Source: Pseudoxanthomonas sp. SL93 (GTDB lineage Bacteria > Pseudomonadota > Gammaproteobacteria > Xanthomonadales > Xanthomonadaceae). From it: DNA of 64,000 nucleotides. A program made the position numbers and the translations under genes. Positions 55,644 to 64,000 of this stretch are shown piece after piece. The stretch is taken from the NCBI RefSeq assembly GCF_026625825.1, contig NZ_CP113065.1, forward strand, positions 2,852,001 to 2,916,000. The letters are read 5' to 3'. Numbering within the stretch: the first letter of the stretch is position 1; each line of letters begins with the position of its first letter. The notes beneath the pieces are model-generated. The model was not told the DNA's origin. It saw nothing but the letters and a program-made list of their open reading frames with translations, and ran no database searches.

Positions 55644-56611
55644 GCGGCCTGCTCCCGCTTGGCGGCGGCTTCGTCGCCGGTCAGGCGCACGAACAGCTCT
55701 TCCAGCCGGTTGCTCTTGGTGCGCATGGAGCGCACGCGGATGCCGGCGTCGCCCAGCGCGGCGAACACGCGGTTGAGGTCCATCGCGCGCGGCATGTCCA
55801 GGTCAAGCGTGTGGCCGTCGGTGGCGACCATCGTGGTGCCCTCGATGACCGGTAGCTGCGCCGGCAGTTCGCCATCGATGTCGAACAGGAAGCCTTCCAC
55901 GTCCAGCTTGGCCAGCAGCTGGCGCATCGGGCCCTGTTCGACGATGGTGCCGCGGTCGATGATGGCCAGGTTGCGGCAGAGGCTTTCGGCCTCTTCCAGG
56001 TAGTGCGTGGTCAGGATGATGGTGGTGCTGGCGGCGTTGATGTCCTTCAGCGTCTTCCACATGCCGCGGCGGATCTCGATGTCCACGCCGGCGGTGGGCT
56101 CGTCCAGGATCAGCAGGCGCGGGCGCGTCATCATGGCGCGGGCGATCATCAGCCGGCGCTTCATGCCGCCGGACAGCGTGCGGCTCATGACGTTGGCCTT
56201 TTCCCACAGCTGGGCGCGCTTGAGCTCCTCTTCGGCCCGCACCAGCGCTTCGGCGCGCGGGATGCCGTAGAACCCTGCGTAGTTCACGCAGATGTCCAGC
56301 GGCTTCTCGAACATGTTGAAGTTGATCTCCTGCGGCACCAGGCCCAGCAGGCGCATCGCGCCGTCGCGGTCCTGGTCCAGGTCGGTGCCGAACACCTTCA
56401 CCTGCCCGGCGCTCTTGTTGACCAGCGAACTGACGATGCCGATCAGCGTGGACTTGCCGGCGCCGTTGGGGCCCAGCAGGGCGAAGAAATCGCCGGGATC
56501 GACCTGCAGCGACACGCCCTTCAGGGCCTGCACGCCGGTGTCGTAGACCTTGCGCAGGTCGGTGATGGCCAGCGCGGGAGCCGAGGCCGGTACGGATGTT
56601 GCGGACGCCAT
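55640..56611 (-). CDS. ABC transporter ATP-binding protein (YadG-like)
   Basis: A 323-aa ATPase. Walker A is LLGPNGAGKSTLI; the signature is RTLSGGMKRRLMIARAM; Walker B is RLLILDEPTAGVD; the H-loop lies in TIILTTHYLEEAESL. The C-terminal ~80 residues (after GPMRQLLAKL) form an extra domain typical of YadG-like ATPases. The start at 56611 (MASATSVPA) lies within a 105-nt divergent region shared with the ferredoxin reductase gene. It forms an export system with the next gene. Confidence 0.94.
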   Translation of the reverse strand: MASATSVPASAPALAITDLRKVYDTGVQALKGVSLQVDPGDFFALLGPNGAGKSTLIGIVSSLVNKSAGQVKVFGTDLDQDRDGAMRLLGLVPQEINFNMFEKPLDICVNYAGFYGIPRAEALVRAEEELKRAQLWEKANVMSRTLSGGMKRRLMIARAMMTRPRLLILDEPTAGVDIEIRRGMWKTLKDINAASTTIILTTHYLEEAESLCRNLAIIDRGTIVEQGPMRQLLAKLDVEGFLFDIDGELPAQLPVIEGTTMVATDGHTLDLDMPRAMDLNRVFAALGDAGIRVRSMRTKSNRLEELFVRLTGDEAAAKREQAA

Positions 56612-56716
56612 GGGGTACCTTGTGGCGCCGCGAAGACGCCCGGGTGGATGCGAGCGCTTATTATAGGCGTCCCGCCGGGCCGGCCCCGGCACACACAGTG
56701 TTCCAGCCCGCCTCCC

Positions 56717-57469
56717 TTGGCCATCGTCCATTTCCCCTTGAAGCTCGTCGGGCGCCGCATGCTGGCCCCCAGCGTCGGTCACTACACCTTCGTCCGCGAC
56801 GACGGCCAGCCACTGGATTTCATCCCGGGGCAGTTCATCCAGGTGCACTTCCAGTACGCCGATGGCACCAGCACCAAGCGCAGCTACTCGCTGGCGACCA
56901 TCCACGACCACGCGATGGGGCCGGGCGAAGCGGTGGAGATCGCGGTCAGTTATGTACCCGGAGGCGCGGCGACGGCGCTGTTCGAGGGGTTGCCGGAAGG
57001 CGGCCATGTGGACGCCAGTGGCCCGTATGGCCGTTTCTGCCTGATGCCGGGCGACCAGAACCGGCGCTACCTGCTGATCGGCACCGGTACCGGCGTCACG
57101 CCCTACCGCGCCATGCTGCCGCAGCTGGAAACCCTGATGGCCGAGCGCGGCATCGAAGTCGTGCTGCTGTTCGGTGCGCGCACGCCTGCAGAACTGCTCT
57201 ACGGCGATGAATTCCGCGCGTTCGCCGATCGCCACCCCGGCTTCCGTTTCGTGCCGTGTTTCTCCCGCGAACTGCCGGAAAACCCGCACGCCGACGTCCG
57301 CCACGGTTACGTGCAGCAGTTCCTGGACGAATTCGCACCGGATCCCGCCAACGACATCGCCTACCTGTGCGGCAACCCGAACATGGTGGACGCCTGCTTC
57401 GAGGCCCTGAAGACGCACGGCCTGCCGGTGCCTCAGATCCGCCGCGAGAAGTACGTCAGCAGCAAGTAG
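56717..57469 (+). CDS. fpr: Ferredoxin--NADP+ reductase
   Basis: A 250-aa flavoprotein. The FAD site is TKRSYSLATIHD; NADP-site motifs are LLIGTGTGVTPYRAML and YLCGNPNMVDACFEAL. The length and order fit bacterial Fpr. The start is probably TTG 56717 (frame reads AIVHFPLKLVGRRMLAPSVG), because the family N-terminus includes FPLKLV; ATG 56759 would cut it off. No ribosome site is clear, so expression may be weak or leaderless. Electron partner: ferredoxin or flavodoxin. Confidence 0.88.
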   Translation: MAIVHFPLKLVGRRMLAPSVGHYTFVRDDGQPLDFIPGQFIQVHFQYADGTSTKRSYSLATIHDHAMGPGEAVEIAVSYVPGGAATALFEGLPEGGHVDASGPYGRFCLMPGDQNRRYLLIGTGTGVTPYRAMLPQLETLMAERGIEVVLLFGARTPAELLYGDEFRAFADRHPGFRFVPCFSRELPENPHADVRHGYVQQFLDEFAPDPANDIAYLCGNPNMVDACFEALKTHGLPVPQIRREKYVSSK

Positions 57470-57565
57470 GCCGACGGCCCTTCCTTTTCGCCATCGCGTC
57501 GGTCACATCCGGCGCGCTGCCCCGTCATGGCATGCTGACGACAGCATTCATCCGGGACAGACACC

Positions 57566-59071
57566 ATGGCACTACCCCTTCGTTCACCTGCCGCCGCGCT
57601 CGGCCTGCTGCTGCTGGCAAGCTGCAGTGGACCGGCGCAGGAGGCTGGCCAGCAGGCCGTGCGCCACTACGGCGACATCGCGTTCAAGCCCTGCACGCTG
57701 ACATCGCCCTACCTGACCACCAACGTGGAGGCGCAGTGCGCGACGCTCCCCGTGGCGGAAGATCCGGCCAGGCCGGACGGGCGCAAGGTGGATTTGAACA
57801 TCGCCTGGCTGCCCGCGACCAATGAGGGCGGGGCCACCGACGATCCGGTGTTCTTCCTGGCGGGCGGCCCGGGCCAGTCGGCCGTGGAAGTATGGCCCGC
57901 CATCGACGGTGCCTTCCGCGAGGTGCGCAAGTCGCGCCACCTCATCCTGGTGGACCAGCGCGGCACCGGCGCCTCCAATCCACTCTCATGCAAGGACGAC
58001 GAGGGCAGGAACGCCTACGGCGACGAACAGGCGCCTGGCGAAGCCGCTGCGATCGAGTTCGCGCGCCGTTGCGCCGCCTCGCTGAAGGCCGACCCGCGCT
58101 TCTACACCACCACCGATGCGGTGCGCGACCTGGACAGCGTGCGCGCCGCGCTGGGGGCGGAGAAGATCAACGTGGTGGGCGCGTCTTACGGCACCCGCGT
58201 GGCGCAGCAGTACGCGATGCGCCATCCGCAGCACACGCGCAGCGTGCTCATCGATGGCGTGGTGCCGAATGAACTGGCGCTGGGCAGCGAACATGCGCGC
58301 AACCTGGATGCCGCGCTGGCCCTGCAGTTCCAGCGTTGCCAGGCCACGCCGGCCTGCAGGGACAAGTTCGGCGGCGACCTGCGCGAGCAGTTGCGGAGCC
58401 TGATGGCGCGGCTGGCGGCGGCACCGGTGCAGACCGAGTACCGCGATCCGTCCACCGGCGAACTGGCCAGCGGGCAGGTCACGCCGGGCACGGTGGCCAG
58501 CATCACCCGCATGTATTCGTACTACCCGCAGGGGGCGGCCCTGCTGCCGCTGGTGTTGAACGAGGCCAACCAGGGCCGCTACGGCTCCCTGATGTCGCTG
58601 GCGAAAGTGCTGGAGACGCAGATGGGCGACCAGTTCATGCATGGCATGCAGCTGTCGGTGATCTGCGCGGAGGATGCCGACCTGCTGCAACCCAATCCCG
58701 ACGACAGCGACACGGTGCTGGGCAACACGCTGGGCGACTACCTGAAAGTGCAGTGCTCGGCATGGCCCACGGGCAAACGGCCTGCGGACTTCCACACGCC
58801 GTGGGCATCGGACCTGCCGGCCCTGCTGCTGTCCGGCGAACTCGACCCGGTCACTCCGCCCCGCTATGGCGAACAGATCGTGCGCAACCTGCCCAACGGC
58901 CGCCATCTGGTGCTGAAGGGCCAAGGCCACGGCACCTTCAGCATCGGCTGCATGCCCAAGCTGCTGGCGCGCTTCCTGGAGAGCGCGGATGCGAAGGGAC
59001 TGGATGCGAAATGCCTGGACTCGCTGGATTACGTACCGCCCTTCACCAGTTTCAACGGCTGGGAACCATGA
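57566..59071 (+). CDS. Alpha/beta-hydrolase lipoprotein, tripeptidyl-aminopeptidase (TAP) type
   Basis: A 501-aa hydrolase with a lipoprotein-like signal (ALGLLLLASC, Cys20). The nucleophile Ser lies in INVVGASYGTRVAQQYAMRH. An oxyanion-region stretch is VFFLAGGPGQSAVEVWP and the conserved DQRGTGASNPLSC follows. The C-terminal TAP-like domain has LLLSGELDPVTPPRYGEQ, with its Asp, and the His in LKGQGHGTFSIGC. It would release N-terminal peptides or proline residues. An ABC export pair follows 55 nt downstream on the same strand, so peptides may be linked to export. Confidence 0.88.
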   Translation: MALPLRSPAAALGLLLLASCSGPAQEAGQQAVRHYGDIAFKPCTLTSPYLTTNVEAQCATLPVAEDPARPDGRKVDLNIAWLPATNEGGATDDPVFFLAGGPGQSAVEVWPAIDGAFREVRKSRHLILVDQRGTGASNPLSCKDDEGRNAYGDEQAPGEAAAIEFARRCAASLKADPRFYTTTDAVRDLDSVRAALGAEKINVVGASYGTRVAQQYAMRHPQHTRSVLIDGVVPNELALGSEHARNLDAALALQFQRCQATPACRDKFGGDLREQLRSLMARLAAAPVQTEYRDPSTGELASGQVTPGTVASITRMYSYYPQGAALLPLVLNEANQGRYGSLMSLAKVLETQMGDQFMHGMQLSVICAEDADLLQPNPDDSDTVLGNTLGDYLKVQCSAWPTGKRPADFHTPWASDLPALLLSGELDPVTPPRYGEQIVRNLPNGRHLVLKGQGHGTFSIGCMPKLLARFLESADAKGLDAKCLDSLDYVPPFTSFNGWEP

Positions 59072-59126
59072 GTCGCCCCGCGCGCGGCTTCCCGGATTCC
59101 CTTCCTTCCCGACGAGATACCACCCC

Positions 59127-59873
59127 ATGATCATCGCCAACGACTTGCACAAGTCATTCAAGACCAAGACCGGACTGGTCACCGCGGTGGGCGGCGTCAG
59201 TTTCACCGCCCACGACGGACAGATCACCGGGCTGCTGGGTCCCAACGGGGCCGGCAAGACCACCACCATGCGCATGCTGTACACGCTGATGACGCCCGAC
59301 CGCGGGCAGGTCACCGTGGACGGCATCGACGCCGCGCGCGACCCGGTCGCGGTGCGCCGCGCCCTGGGGGTGCTGCCCGACGCACGCGGCGTCTACAAGC
59401 GGCTGACCGCGCGCGAGAACATCGCCTACTTCGGCGAGCTGCACGGGCTTTCGTCGAAGCAGATCGCCGAGCGCACGAAGGCATTGTCCGACGCACTGGA
59501 CATGGGCGACATCCTCGATCGCCAGACCGAAGGCTTCAGCCAGGGCCAGCGCACCAAGACCGCCATCGCGCGCGCGCTGGTGCATGACCCGCGCAACGTC
59601 ATCCTCGACGAACCGACCAACGGCCTGGACGTGATGACCACGCGCGCGATGCGTGGCTTCCTCAGGCAGCTGCGTGATGAAGGACGCTGCGTGATCTTCT
59701 CCAGCCACATCATGCAGGAGGTCGCCGCGCTGTGTGACCGCATCATCATCATCGCCAAGGGCACGGTGGTCGCCGCCGGTACCGCCGACGAACTGCGTGC
59801 GCAGGCGGGCGAGGACAACCTGGAGGACGCCTTCGTCAAGGTGATCGGCTCCGAGGAGGGCCTGCTGGCATGA
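59127..59873 (+). CDS. natA: ABC transporter ATP-binding protein, NatA-like
   Basis: A 248-aa ATPase. Walker A LLGPNGAGKTTTMR, signature EGFSQGQRTKTAIARAL, Walker B NVILDEPTNGLDV and H-loop VIFSSHIMQEVAALC are present. The signature SQGQ (not SGGQ) is typical of NatA-type ATPases. In Bacillus NatAB exports sodium; in Gram-negative bacteria the substrate is uncertain. The start is ATG 59127, and the permease follows with an ATGA overlap. Confidence 0.9.
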   Translation: MIIANDLHKSFKTKTGLVTAVGGVSFTAHDGQITGLLGPNGAGKTTTMRMLYTLMTPDRGQVTVDGIDAARDPVAVRRALGVLPDARGVYKRLTARENIAYFGELHGLSSKQIAERTKALSDALDMGDILDRQTEGFSQGQRTKTAIARALVHDPRNVILDEPTNGLDVMTTRAMRGFLRQLRDEGRCVIFSSHIMQEVAALCDRIIIIAKGTVVAAGTADELRAQAGEDNLEDAFVKVIGSEEGLLA

Positions 59874-61051
59874 GCATTCTTTCGACCGTTTCCACGGTGA
59901 TGCGCAAGGAACTGCGCGACCTGTCGCGCGACCGCCGGACGCTGGCGCTCGCCCTGTTCCTGGGCCCGCTGCTGTATCCCGCGCTGATGCTGGGCATGGG
60001 CTACCTGACCGAGAACCGCATCCGTACCCAGGTGGACAAGACGCTGGAAGTCCCGGTGATGGGCGCGGAGCACGCGCCCAACCTGGTGAAGTTCCTGGCC
60101 ACCAACGGCATCACCGCGACCAAGCCGCCAGCCAACCTGGATGCGGCGATCCGCTCGCAGGAAATCGACGTCGCCCTGCGCATCAGCCCCGACTACGCCA
60201 GCGACTGGCGCAATGGACGGCCGGCGCTGGTGGAGATCATCCGCGACAGCACGCGTCGCGACGCCGACATTCCCACGCAACGGCTGCAGGCCGCGCTGGG
60301 CGGCTACAGCCAGCAGGTCGGCGCACTGCGACTGTTCGCCCGCGGCGTGGATGCCTCGGTGGCACGTCCGGTGAACATCGGCCTGCAGGACCTGGCCACG
60401 CCGGAAGCCAAGCAGGGCGTACTGCTGTCGGTGCTGTTGCCCTACCTGCTGATCCTGACGTCCTTCATCGGTGGCGCTTACCTGATCCTGGATGCCACGG
60501 CCGGCGAGCGCGAGCGGCAATCTCTGGAACCGCTGCTGGCGACCCCGGCACCACGAGGTGCCGTGGTCAGCGGCAAGATCGCCGCCGCCTGCGTGATCGG
60601 CCTGGGCACGCTGCTGCTGACACTGCTGGCATTCAAGTTCAGCGCGCAGTTCGCCGGCACGCTGGGACGTCAGTTGAACGTGTCGTTCCTGGCGATGGGC
60701 AAGATGCTGCTGATCCTGGTGCCGATGCTGTTCGTCGGCACCTCGCTGCTGACTTACCTTGCGGCCTCGGCCAAAAGCATGAAGGAAGCGCAGAGCCACA
60801 TGACCTGGCTGATGCTGCTGCCGATGATCCCCACGTTCGCATTGATGGCCAACCCGCTGAAGAGCCAGCCGTGGCAGTTCGCGGTGCCGTTCCTGGCGCA
60901 GAACCAGATGCTGCTGAAGGTGATCCGCAACGAGTACATCGGGCCGCAGACGTGGGCCATCTACCTGGCGGCGGGTTTCGGCGTCGCCGCCGTGCTGTGG
61001 TTCGCCGCGGTGCGCCGTTACCACCAGGAGAAACTGGCTGTCGCGGGATAA
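59870..61051 (+). CDS. natB: ABC-2 permease, NatB-like
   Basis: A 393-aa permease. One helix near the N-terminus (LALALFLGPLLYPALMLGMGY) is followed by a large extracytoplasmic loop (residues 50-175) and then five helices near the C-terminus. Motif EKIAAACVIGL-like SGKIAAACVIGLGTLLLTLL fits the NatB/ABC-2 family. A terminator 27 nt downstream ends the transcript. It pairs with the NatA-like ATPase. Confidence 0.9.
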   Translation: MSILSTVSTVMRKELRDLSRDRRTLALALFLGPLLYPALMLGMGYLTENRIRTQVDKTLEVPVMGAEHAPNLVKFLATNGITATKPPANLDAAIRSQEIDVALRISPDYASDWRNGRPALVEIIRDSTRRDADIPTQRLQAALGGYSQQVGALRLFARGVDASVARPVNIGLQDLATPEAKQGVLLSVLLPYLLILTSFIGGAYLILDATAGERERQSLEPLLATPAPRGAVVSGKIAAACVIGLGTLLLTLLAFKFSAQFAGTLGRQLNVSFLAMGKMLLILVPMLFVGTSLLTYLAASAKSMKEAQSHMTWLMLLPMIPTFALMANPLKSQPWQFAVPFLAQNQMLLKVIRNEYIGPQTWAIYLAAGFGVAAVLWFAAVRRYHQEKLAVAG

Positions 61052-61078
61052 GCGGCTTCCGGTGAGTGCTGCACCAGA

Positions 61079-61112
61079 GAACGGCCACCTGCAGGTGGCC
61101 GTTCTTTTTTTT
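61079..61112 (+). terminator. Rho-independent terminator after natB
   Basis: A 13-bp perfect palindrome GAACGGCCACCTG/CAGGTGGCCGTTC (61079-61104) is followed by eight T's (61105-61112). It is the clearest terminator of the window. Confidence 0.92.
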
Positions 61113-61145
61113 AGGAATGCGTCGGCGACCTGGGCGCCACCCGCG

Positions 61146-61684
61146 TCAGAACCGGTCCTCGTAACCCGACGTCAGCGCCTGTGCCTTCACGTCGGCATTG
61201 AACAGGTCGCCCTCGGTCGTAGTCGTAGTTCAGGCTCAGACCGTTGTGGTGGTCGAAGTCGTAGCCCACGCCCACGCAAGGCTGGGTGGAACGTTCGCGA
61301 AGACGGTAGCCGCCGGCGCTGAACTTGGTGTTGACGCTCTGCACGCATGCGCGTCCGGCAATGAAGAAGCCGGTGTTGCCGGCACCGAAGTTCTTCTTGC
61401 CGACCACGCCCACGCCAGCGGCATCCATGTCGCAGGACGCGCCTTCAAGCGAACGGTCGCCGAGGATCGAGCAGAAACCTTCCACCGCGAAGCTGGGTGG
61501 AAATGATGGCCCGCGCGCAGGCCACAGGCGGTGTCGGTGTCATCGATGCGCTGGCCACCGGCGCTGGGTTACAGGTCGCTGGGGCCGGCCTCGACGCGGC
61601 CGTACCCCTGGCCGGCTTCCGTCGCCGTGGCGGGTGCCGACAGGACGGCAAAGAAAGTGTGAAGGGAACAGGCAGATGCGTCAT
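61146..61684 (-). pseudogene. Degraded outer-membrane beta-barrel protein gene
   Basis: Joining reading frames gives an outer-membrane protein of about 180 residues. The signal (MTHLPVPFT then FAVLSAPATATEA) needs a frame change. GYGRVEAGPSDL is followed by a TAA stop, then GGQRIDDTDTACGLRAGHHF. A frame shift leads to FAVEGFCSILGDRS, VVGKKNFGAGNTGFFIAGRA and LSNYDYD-like GLSLNYDYDRG. A last shift gives EGDLFNADVKAQALTSGYED ending RF and a stop at 61146. The ending in aromatic Phe is typical of barrels. At least three frame changes and one stop make it non-functional. Sequencing error cannot explain all of them easily. Confidence 0.75.
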
Positions 61685-61843
61685 GTAATCCTTCCTTGGA
61701 CATGAGTTCGTCGGTCGCCCGCGATGCGGGCGGCGCACGGTAAACAGCGGTGTCGCTTGTCTACGGCAACGCACCACCTCGCATCGAGGTGCGACGACGC
61801 GCATGCCGTCCACATGCTTCCCCTTCTTCTCCGCCATGAAAAA

Positions 61844-61870
61844 AGCCGGCGCATGGCCGGCTCTTTTTTT
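61844..61870. terminator. Hairpin terminator between the pseudogene and the TonB-like gene
   Basis: AGCCGGC (61844-61850) and GCCGGCT (61856-61862), flanked by A6 on one side and T7 (61864-61870) on the other, form a bidirectional terminator shape. On the minus strand it follows the TonB-like gene stop by 18 nt. Confidence 0.85.
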
Positions 61871-61887
61871 CGCGCTTTGTCGCGGTA

Positions 61888-62892
61888 TCAGCCCGGGCTG
61901 AAGCCGATGGTGCGACGCGTGGTGACCGGCGAGTCCAACGGTTCGAACTTCCAGCGACGCACGGCGTTGAGTGCTTCGCGATCGAACACGCGCGCAGGCG
62001 TGGCGCGCACGACGCGGGCGTTGGTGACCGAACCATCGGTGCCCACGGTGATTTCCACCAGCACTTCGCCGCTGGTGCCCGAACGCAGTGCTTCCGGCGG
62101 GTAGCGCGGGGCGGGCGTGCTGACCGCACGCAGCGACTGCGCCGCGGTTGCGGAGGCAGCGGCCGGCGCGGCGGAACGGGTGGCGGCGGCGGCGCGTTCG
62201 GCGGCTTCGCGTTGCGCAGCGGCCGTGCGTTCGGCGGCCGCACGACGTTCGGCTTCCTGTCGGGCGGCTTCCTGCTGCTGCGCGAGCTGCTGCGCGGCGG
62301 CGGCTTCGGTTGCCTTCTGCTGCTCGGCTACCTGGGCCAGGCGCTGCTGTTCCTTCAGGCGCGCTTCTTCCTGTTCCTTGGTCTTGGCCTCGGTATCCAC
62401 GGCGCGCTGCGCCACGGCTTCCTGCGAGGTCGCGATGCTCTGCTTCAGGCGCGGCAACGCCGGCGCCTTCGGGTCGGCCTTCTCGATGATCGCGGACAGG
62501 CGCTGCGCTTCGGTGAACTCTTCGCGGGCGATGCTCTGTTCGGCGGCGATCAGCGTGTAGGGCAGCAGGTCGGTCAGCGCGCTGGTCACGCCCGGATCAT
62601 TGGGCAGCTTGTCGCGCAGGGCCAGGTAGTACTCCATGGCGTTGTCGCCACCGGGTGCGTAGATGCGGTTCTCGCGCAGCGCCTTGGTGGCGGCTTCGCG
62701 CAGCGCGTCGGCGTCCATCGCCTGCACCTGGGCGGAGACCGCCGGTGGTGGTGGCGTGGCGACGGCGGGCGTGGCAGCAGTGCCCGCGGCGGGCGCAGCC
62801 GCATCTTCCTTCTTGGAACAGGCCGCCACGGCGACCACCAGCAACAACGGCGCAACGAGGCGCGCGCGCCGGGACATAAAGACTAAGGACAT
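61888..62892 (-). CDS. Lipoprotein with a C-terminal TonB domain
   Basis: A 334-aa protein with a lipoprotein signal (VAPLLLVVAVAAC, then SKKEDAA). A helical, TPR-like part spans roughly 50-150. A long coiled-coil rich in Glu, Gln and Ala covers about 160-235. A TonB_C domain at 250-330 has PRYPPEALRSGTSGEVLVEI, then ALNAVRRWKFEPLD. A normal TonB has an N-terminal membrane helix, not a lipid anchor, so the usual contact with ExbB/ExbD is absent. The start at 62892 has GGAG 10 nt upstream. It probably acts in the envelope in a TonB-like or structural role. Confidence 0.83.
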   Translation of the reverse strand: MSLVFMSRRARLVAPLLLVVAVAACSKKEDAAAPAAGTAATPAVATPPPPAVSAQVQAMDADALREAATKALRENRIYAPGGDNAMEYYLALRDKLPNDPGVTSALTDLLPYTLIAAEQSIAREEFTEAQRLSAIIEKADPKAPALPRLKQSIATSQEAVAQRAVDTEAKTKEQEEARLKEQQRLAQVAEQQKATEAAAAQQLAQQQEAARQEAERRAAAERTAAAQREAAERAAAATRSAAPAAASATAAQSLRAVSTPAPRYPPEALRSGTSGEVLVEITVGTDGSVTNARVVRATPARVFDREALNAVRRWKFEPLDSPVTTRRTIGFSPG

Positions 62893-63222
62893 CGTTTCAA
62901 CTCCCCCAAAAGCTCTTCGAATGATGACGGCATTCCCCAATGCGCGTAGAACGCGTCATCCGGGCGCTTTTGTCAACCATGGCATGCACTTGCGATGTCG
63001 CCCGCCGTGCGGGCACGCCATTGCAACTGCCTTCCCGGCTGGCGCCAGCCTGACCTTCGTGATGCCGGCCCGAGGCGGACATCCGCCCGTGCGCCGACCG
63101 GGTACCCCTACCCGGGCACCAGAGTACGCCGGCCACGAACCACAATCTTTTGATGTTGGTCACAGTTTTGCGTCGGTGCGCGCCGGCGCGCGACGATCGG
63201 CGATGCGGTCGGCGTCGGAGCC
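62893..63222. other. 330-nt intergenic region between the TonB-like gene and mnmE
   Basis: No gene is visible. It holds a 7-bp hairpin CCGGGTA/TACCCGG (63098-63115) and a CRP/Clp-like half-palindrome at 63149-63164. The region between 62893 and 63090 has no clear motif. It must contain the promoter of the TonB-like gene and the end of mnmE transcription. Confidence 0.6.
63149..63164. promoter_or_regulatory. CRP/Clp-like site
   Basis: TTTGATGTTGGTCACA matches TGTGA-N6-TCACA, the CRP/Clp consensus, with one mismatch in the left half. Clp is the global CRP homologue of xanthomonads. It lies 257 nt from the TonB-like start, which is rather far, so the target is uncertain. Confidence 0.35.
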
Positions 63223-64000
63223 CTACTTGCCGATGCAGAACGTGGAGAAGATGTGGCCCAGCATGTCGTCCGGAGAAAGCCGGCCGGTGATCTCGCCCAG
63301 TGCGTCGTGCGACAGCCGGAGCTCTTCGGCGGCCAGCTCCAGGTGCTCGTGTTCCAGCTGGGCGGCGGCGTGCCCGGCATGCTCGAGCGCGCGCTGCAGG
63401 GCTTCGACATGGCGCGCGCGCGCCGAGAATTCGCCGTCGCTGCCCTCGCCCGCGTGGTCGCCTGCCAACGCCCGCAAGCGGTCGTGCAGTCGGTCCAGGC
63501 CGAGGCCGTGCGCTGCGGAGACATGGACCACGTGCGGGGTGTCGTCCGGCGGGACGGGCAGCAGGTCGACCTTGTTGTGGATCCAGAGCACGGTGGGCAC
63601 GCGCGCGATCTCCGCGGCCACGGCGGCACGGCCGGCGTCCTGGTCGCGCGCGTCCACCACGACCAGCGCGACGTCGGCGCGCTCCAGCTCCGCGCGGGCA
63701 CGCCGCATGCCTTCGCGCTCGATGGCGTCGCCACCGTCGCGCAGCCCGGCAGTGTCGACCAGATGCAGCTCCAACCCGTCCAGGCGGATGGTCTCGCGCA
63801 GCGTGTCGCGGGTGGTGCCGGCCACGTCGGTGACGATGGCGCGGTCGCTGCCGGCGAGCGCATTCAACAGCGAACTCTTGCCGGCGTTCGGTGGACCCAC
63901 GATGACCGCATGCAATCCGTCCCGCAGCTTGCGGCCACGCTCGGCTTCCTGCAGCAGTTGCGCAAGCTGGGCCTGTACGGCGGCAAGCCGGTCGCGCACC
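63223..64000 (-). CDS. mnmE: tRNA modification GTPase MnmE, C-terminal part, cut by the window edge
   Basis: The visible 259 residues include the G domain: G1 [20 protein letters not shown]2/G3 [11 protein letters not shown] and [10 protein letters not shown], and G4 WIHNKVDL (NKVD). After the helical part the protein ends in FSTFCIGK, whose CIGK is the MnmE C-terminal signature. With MnmG it installs cmnm5-type groups at U34 of tRNAs. The N-terminal domain lies beyond 64000. Confidence 0.96.
   Translation of the reverse strand, partial: VRDRLAAVQAQLAQLLQEAERGRKLRDGLHAVIVGPPNAGKSSLLNALAGSDRAIVTDVAGTTRDTLRETIRLDGLELHLVDTAGLRDGGDAIEREGMRRARAELERADVALVVVDARDQDAGRAAVAAEIARVPTVLWIHNKVDLLPVPPDDTPHVVHVSAAHGLGLDRLHDRLRALAGDHAGEGSDGEFSARARHVEALQRALEHAGHAAAQLEHEHLELAAEELRLSHDALGEITGRLSPDDMLGHIFSTFCIGK

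Noticed and set aside
61111..61485. Intact small secreted protein
   Set aside because: The 124-residue frame starts in the middle of the barrel protein (ILGDRSLEGAS) and loses homology before its end. The pieces in other frames show that it is a fragment of a pseudogene.
62557..62880. Plus-strand frame opposite the TonB-like gene
   Set aside because: Antisense shadow of the Ala/Gln/Glu-rich coiled coil, Ala/Cys-rich with no start signal.

Overview
The window is a strongly GC-rich, densely coded chromosomal segment of a gammaproteobacterium, most likely in the Xanthomonadaceae (Pseudoxanthomonas, Stenotrophomonas or a relative). This is inferred from the gene set (gltBD, hrpB, aceK, a monomeric isocitrate dehydrogenase, mnmE, a TonB-like lipoprotein, SrpA-like catalase with cytochrome b561) and from the many paired REP-type palindromes, including copies with a GTAG head. 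It looks like core chromosome. I see no phage, integrase, insertion sequence, CRISPR array, rRNA or tRNA.

Left part (1-13.0 kb): a long same-strand block. Two tandem Tat-signalled TldD-like metallopeptidases are followed by a signal-less TldE/PmbA-like partner. Then come a DUF4159 protein, a MoxR AAA+ ATPase, a DUF58 protein, a BatA-type membrane protein and two large membrane proteins, one with a His/Asp-rich loop. This looks like one envelope-associated system and is the best candidate for an undescribed one. Two small I78-type protease-inhibitor lipoproteins follow (13.1-13.9 kb).

Middle part (14-38.9 kb): gltB and gltD (ammonia assimilation), a two-domain methylglyoxal-synthase-like protein, a BenE-type transporter, a PepSY protein, an MFS exporter, a mutarotase, a lytic transglycosylase, an I42 (chagasin-type) lipoprotein, queF, a LysM protein and a lipoprotein. 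Then monomeric NADP-isocitrate dehydrogenase, a GGCT-like protein, a LysR regulator divergent from a 75-aa protein, aceK, a Pat-type acyl-CoA-ligase/GNAT acetyltransferase and a membrane-anchored HExxH protein. icd, aceK and the acetyltransferase group carbon-flux enzymes with enzymes that modify them.

Right part (38.9-64 kb): a CurA-type reductase, a methyltransferase with a signal peptide, a catalase-like peroxidase with cytochrome b561, rluE, an iron/2-oxoglutarate hydroxylase, a sulfotransferase-like protein, hrpB with a 125-bp tandem duplication of its 3' end, and tatD. Then a haloperoxidase-like protein lacking a key histidine, a small secreted protein, a CadC-like membrane regulator, a YqhA protein, a panE-like reductase, two ABC export systems, a ferredoxin-NADP reductase and a TAP-type hydrolase. 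A frame-broken outer-membrane beta-barrel pseudogene, a TonB-domain lipoprotein and the C-terminal part of mnmE close the window.

Paired REP palindromes fill many intergenic gaps. In two places they supply the stop codon of the adjoining gene.
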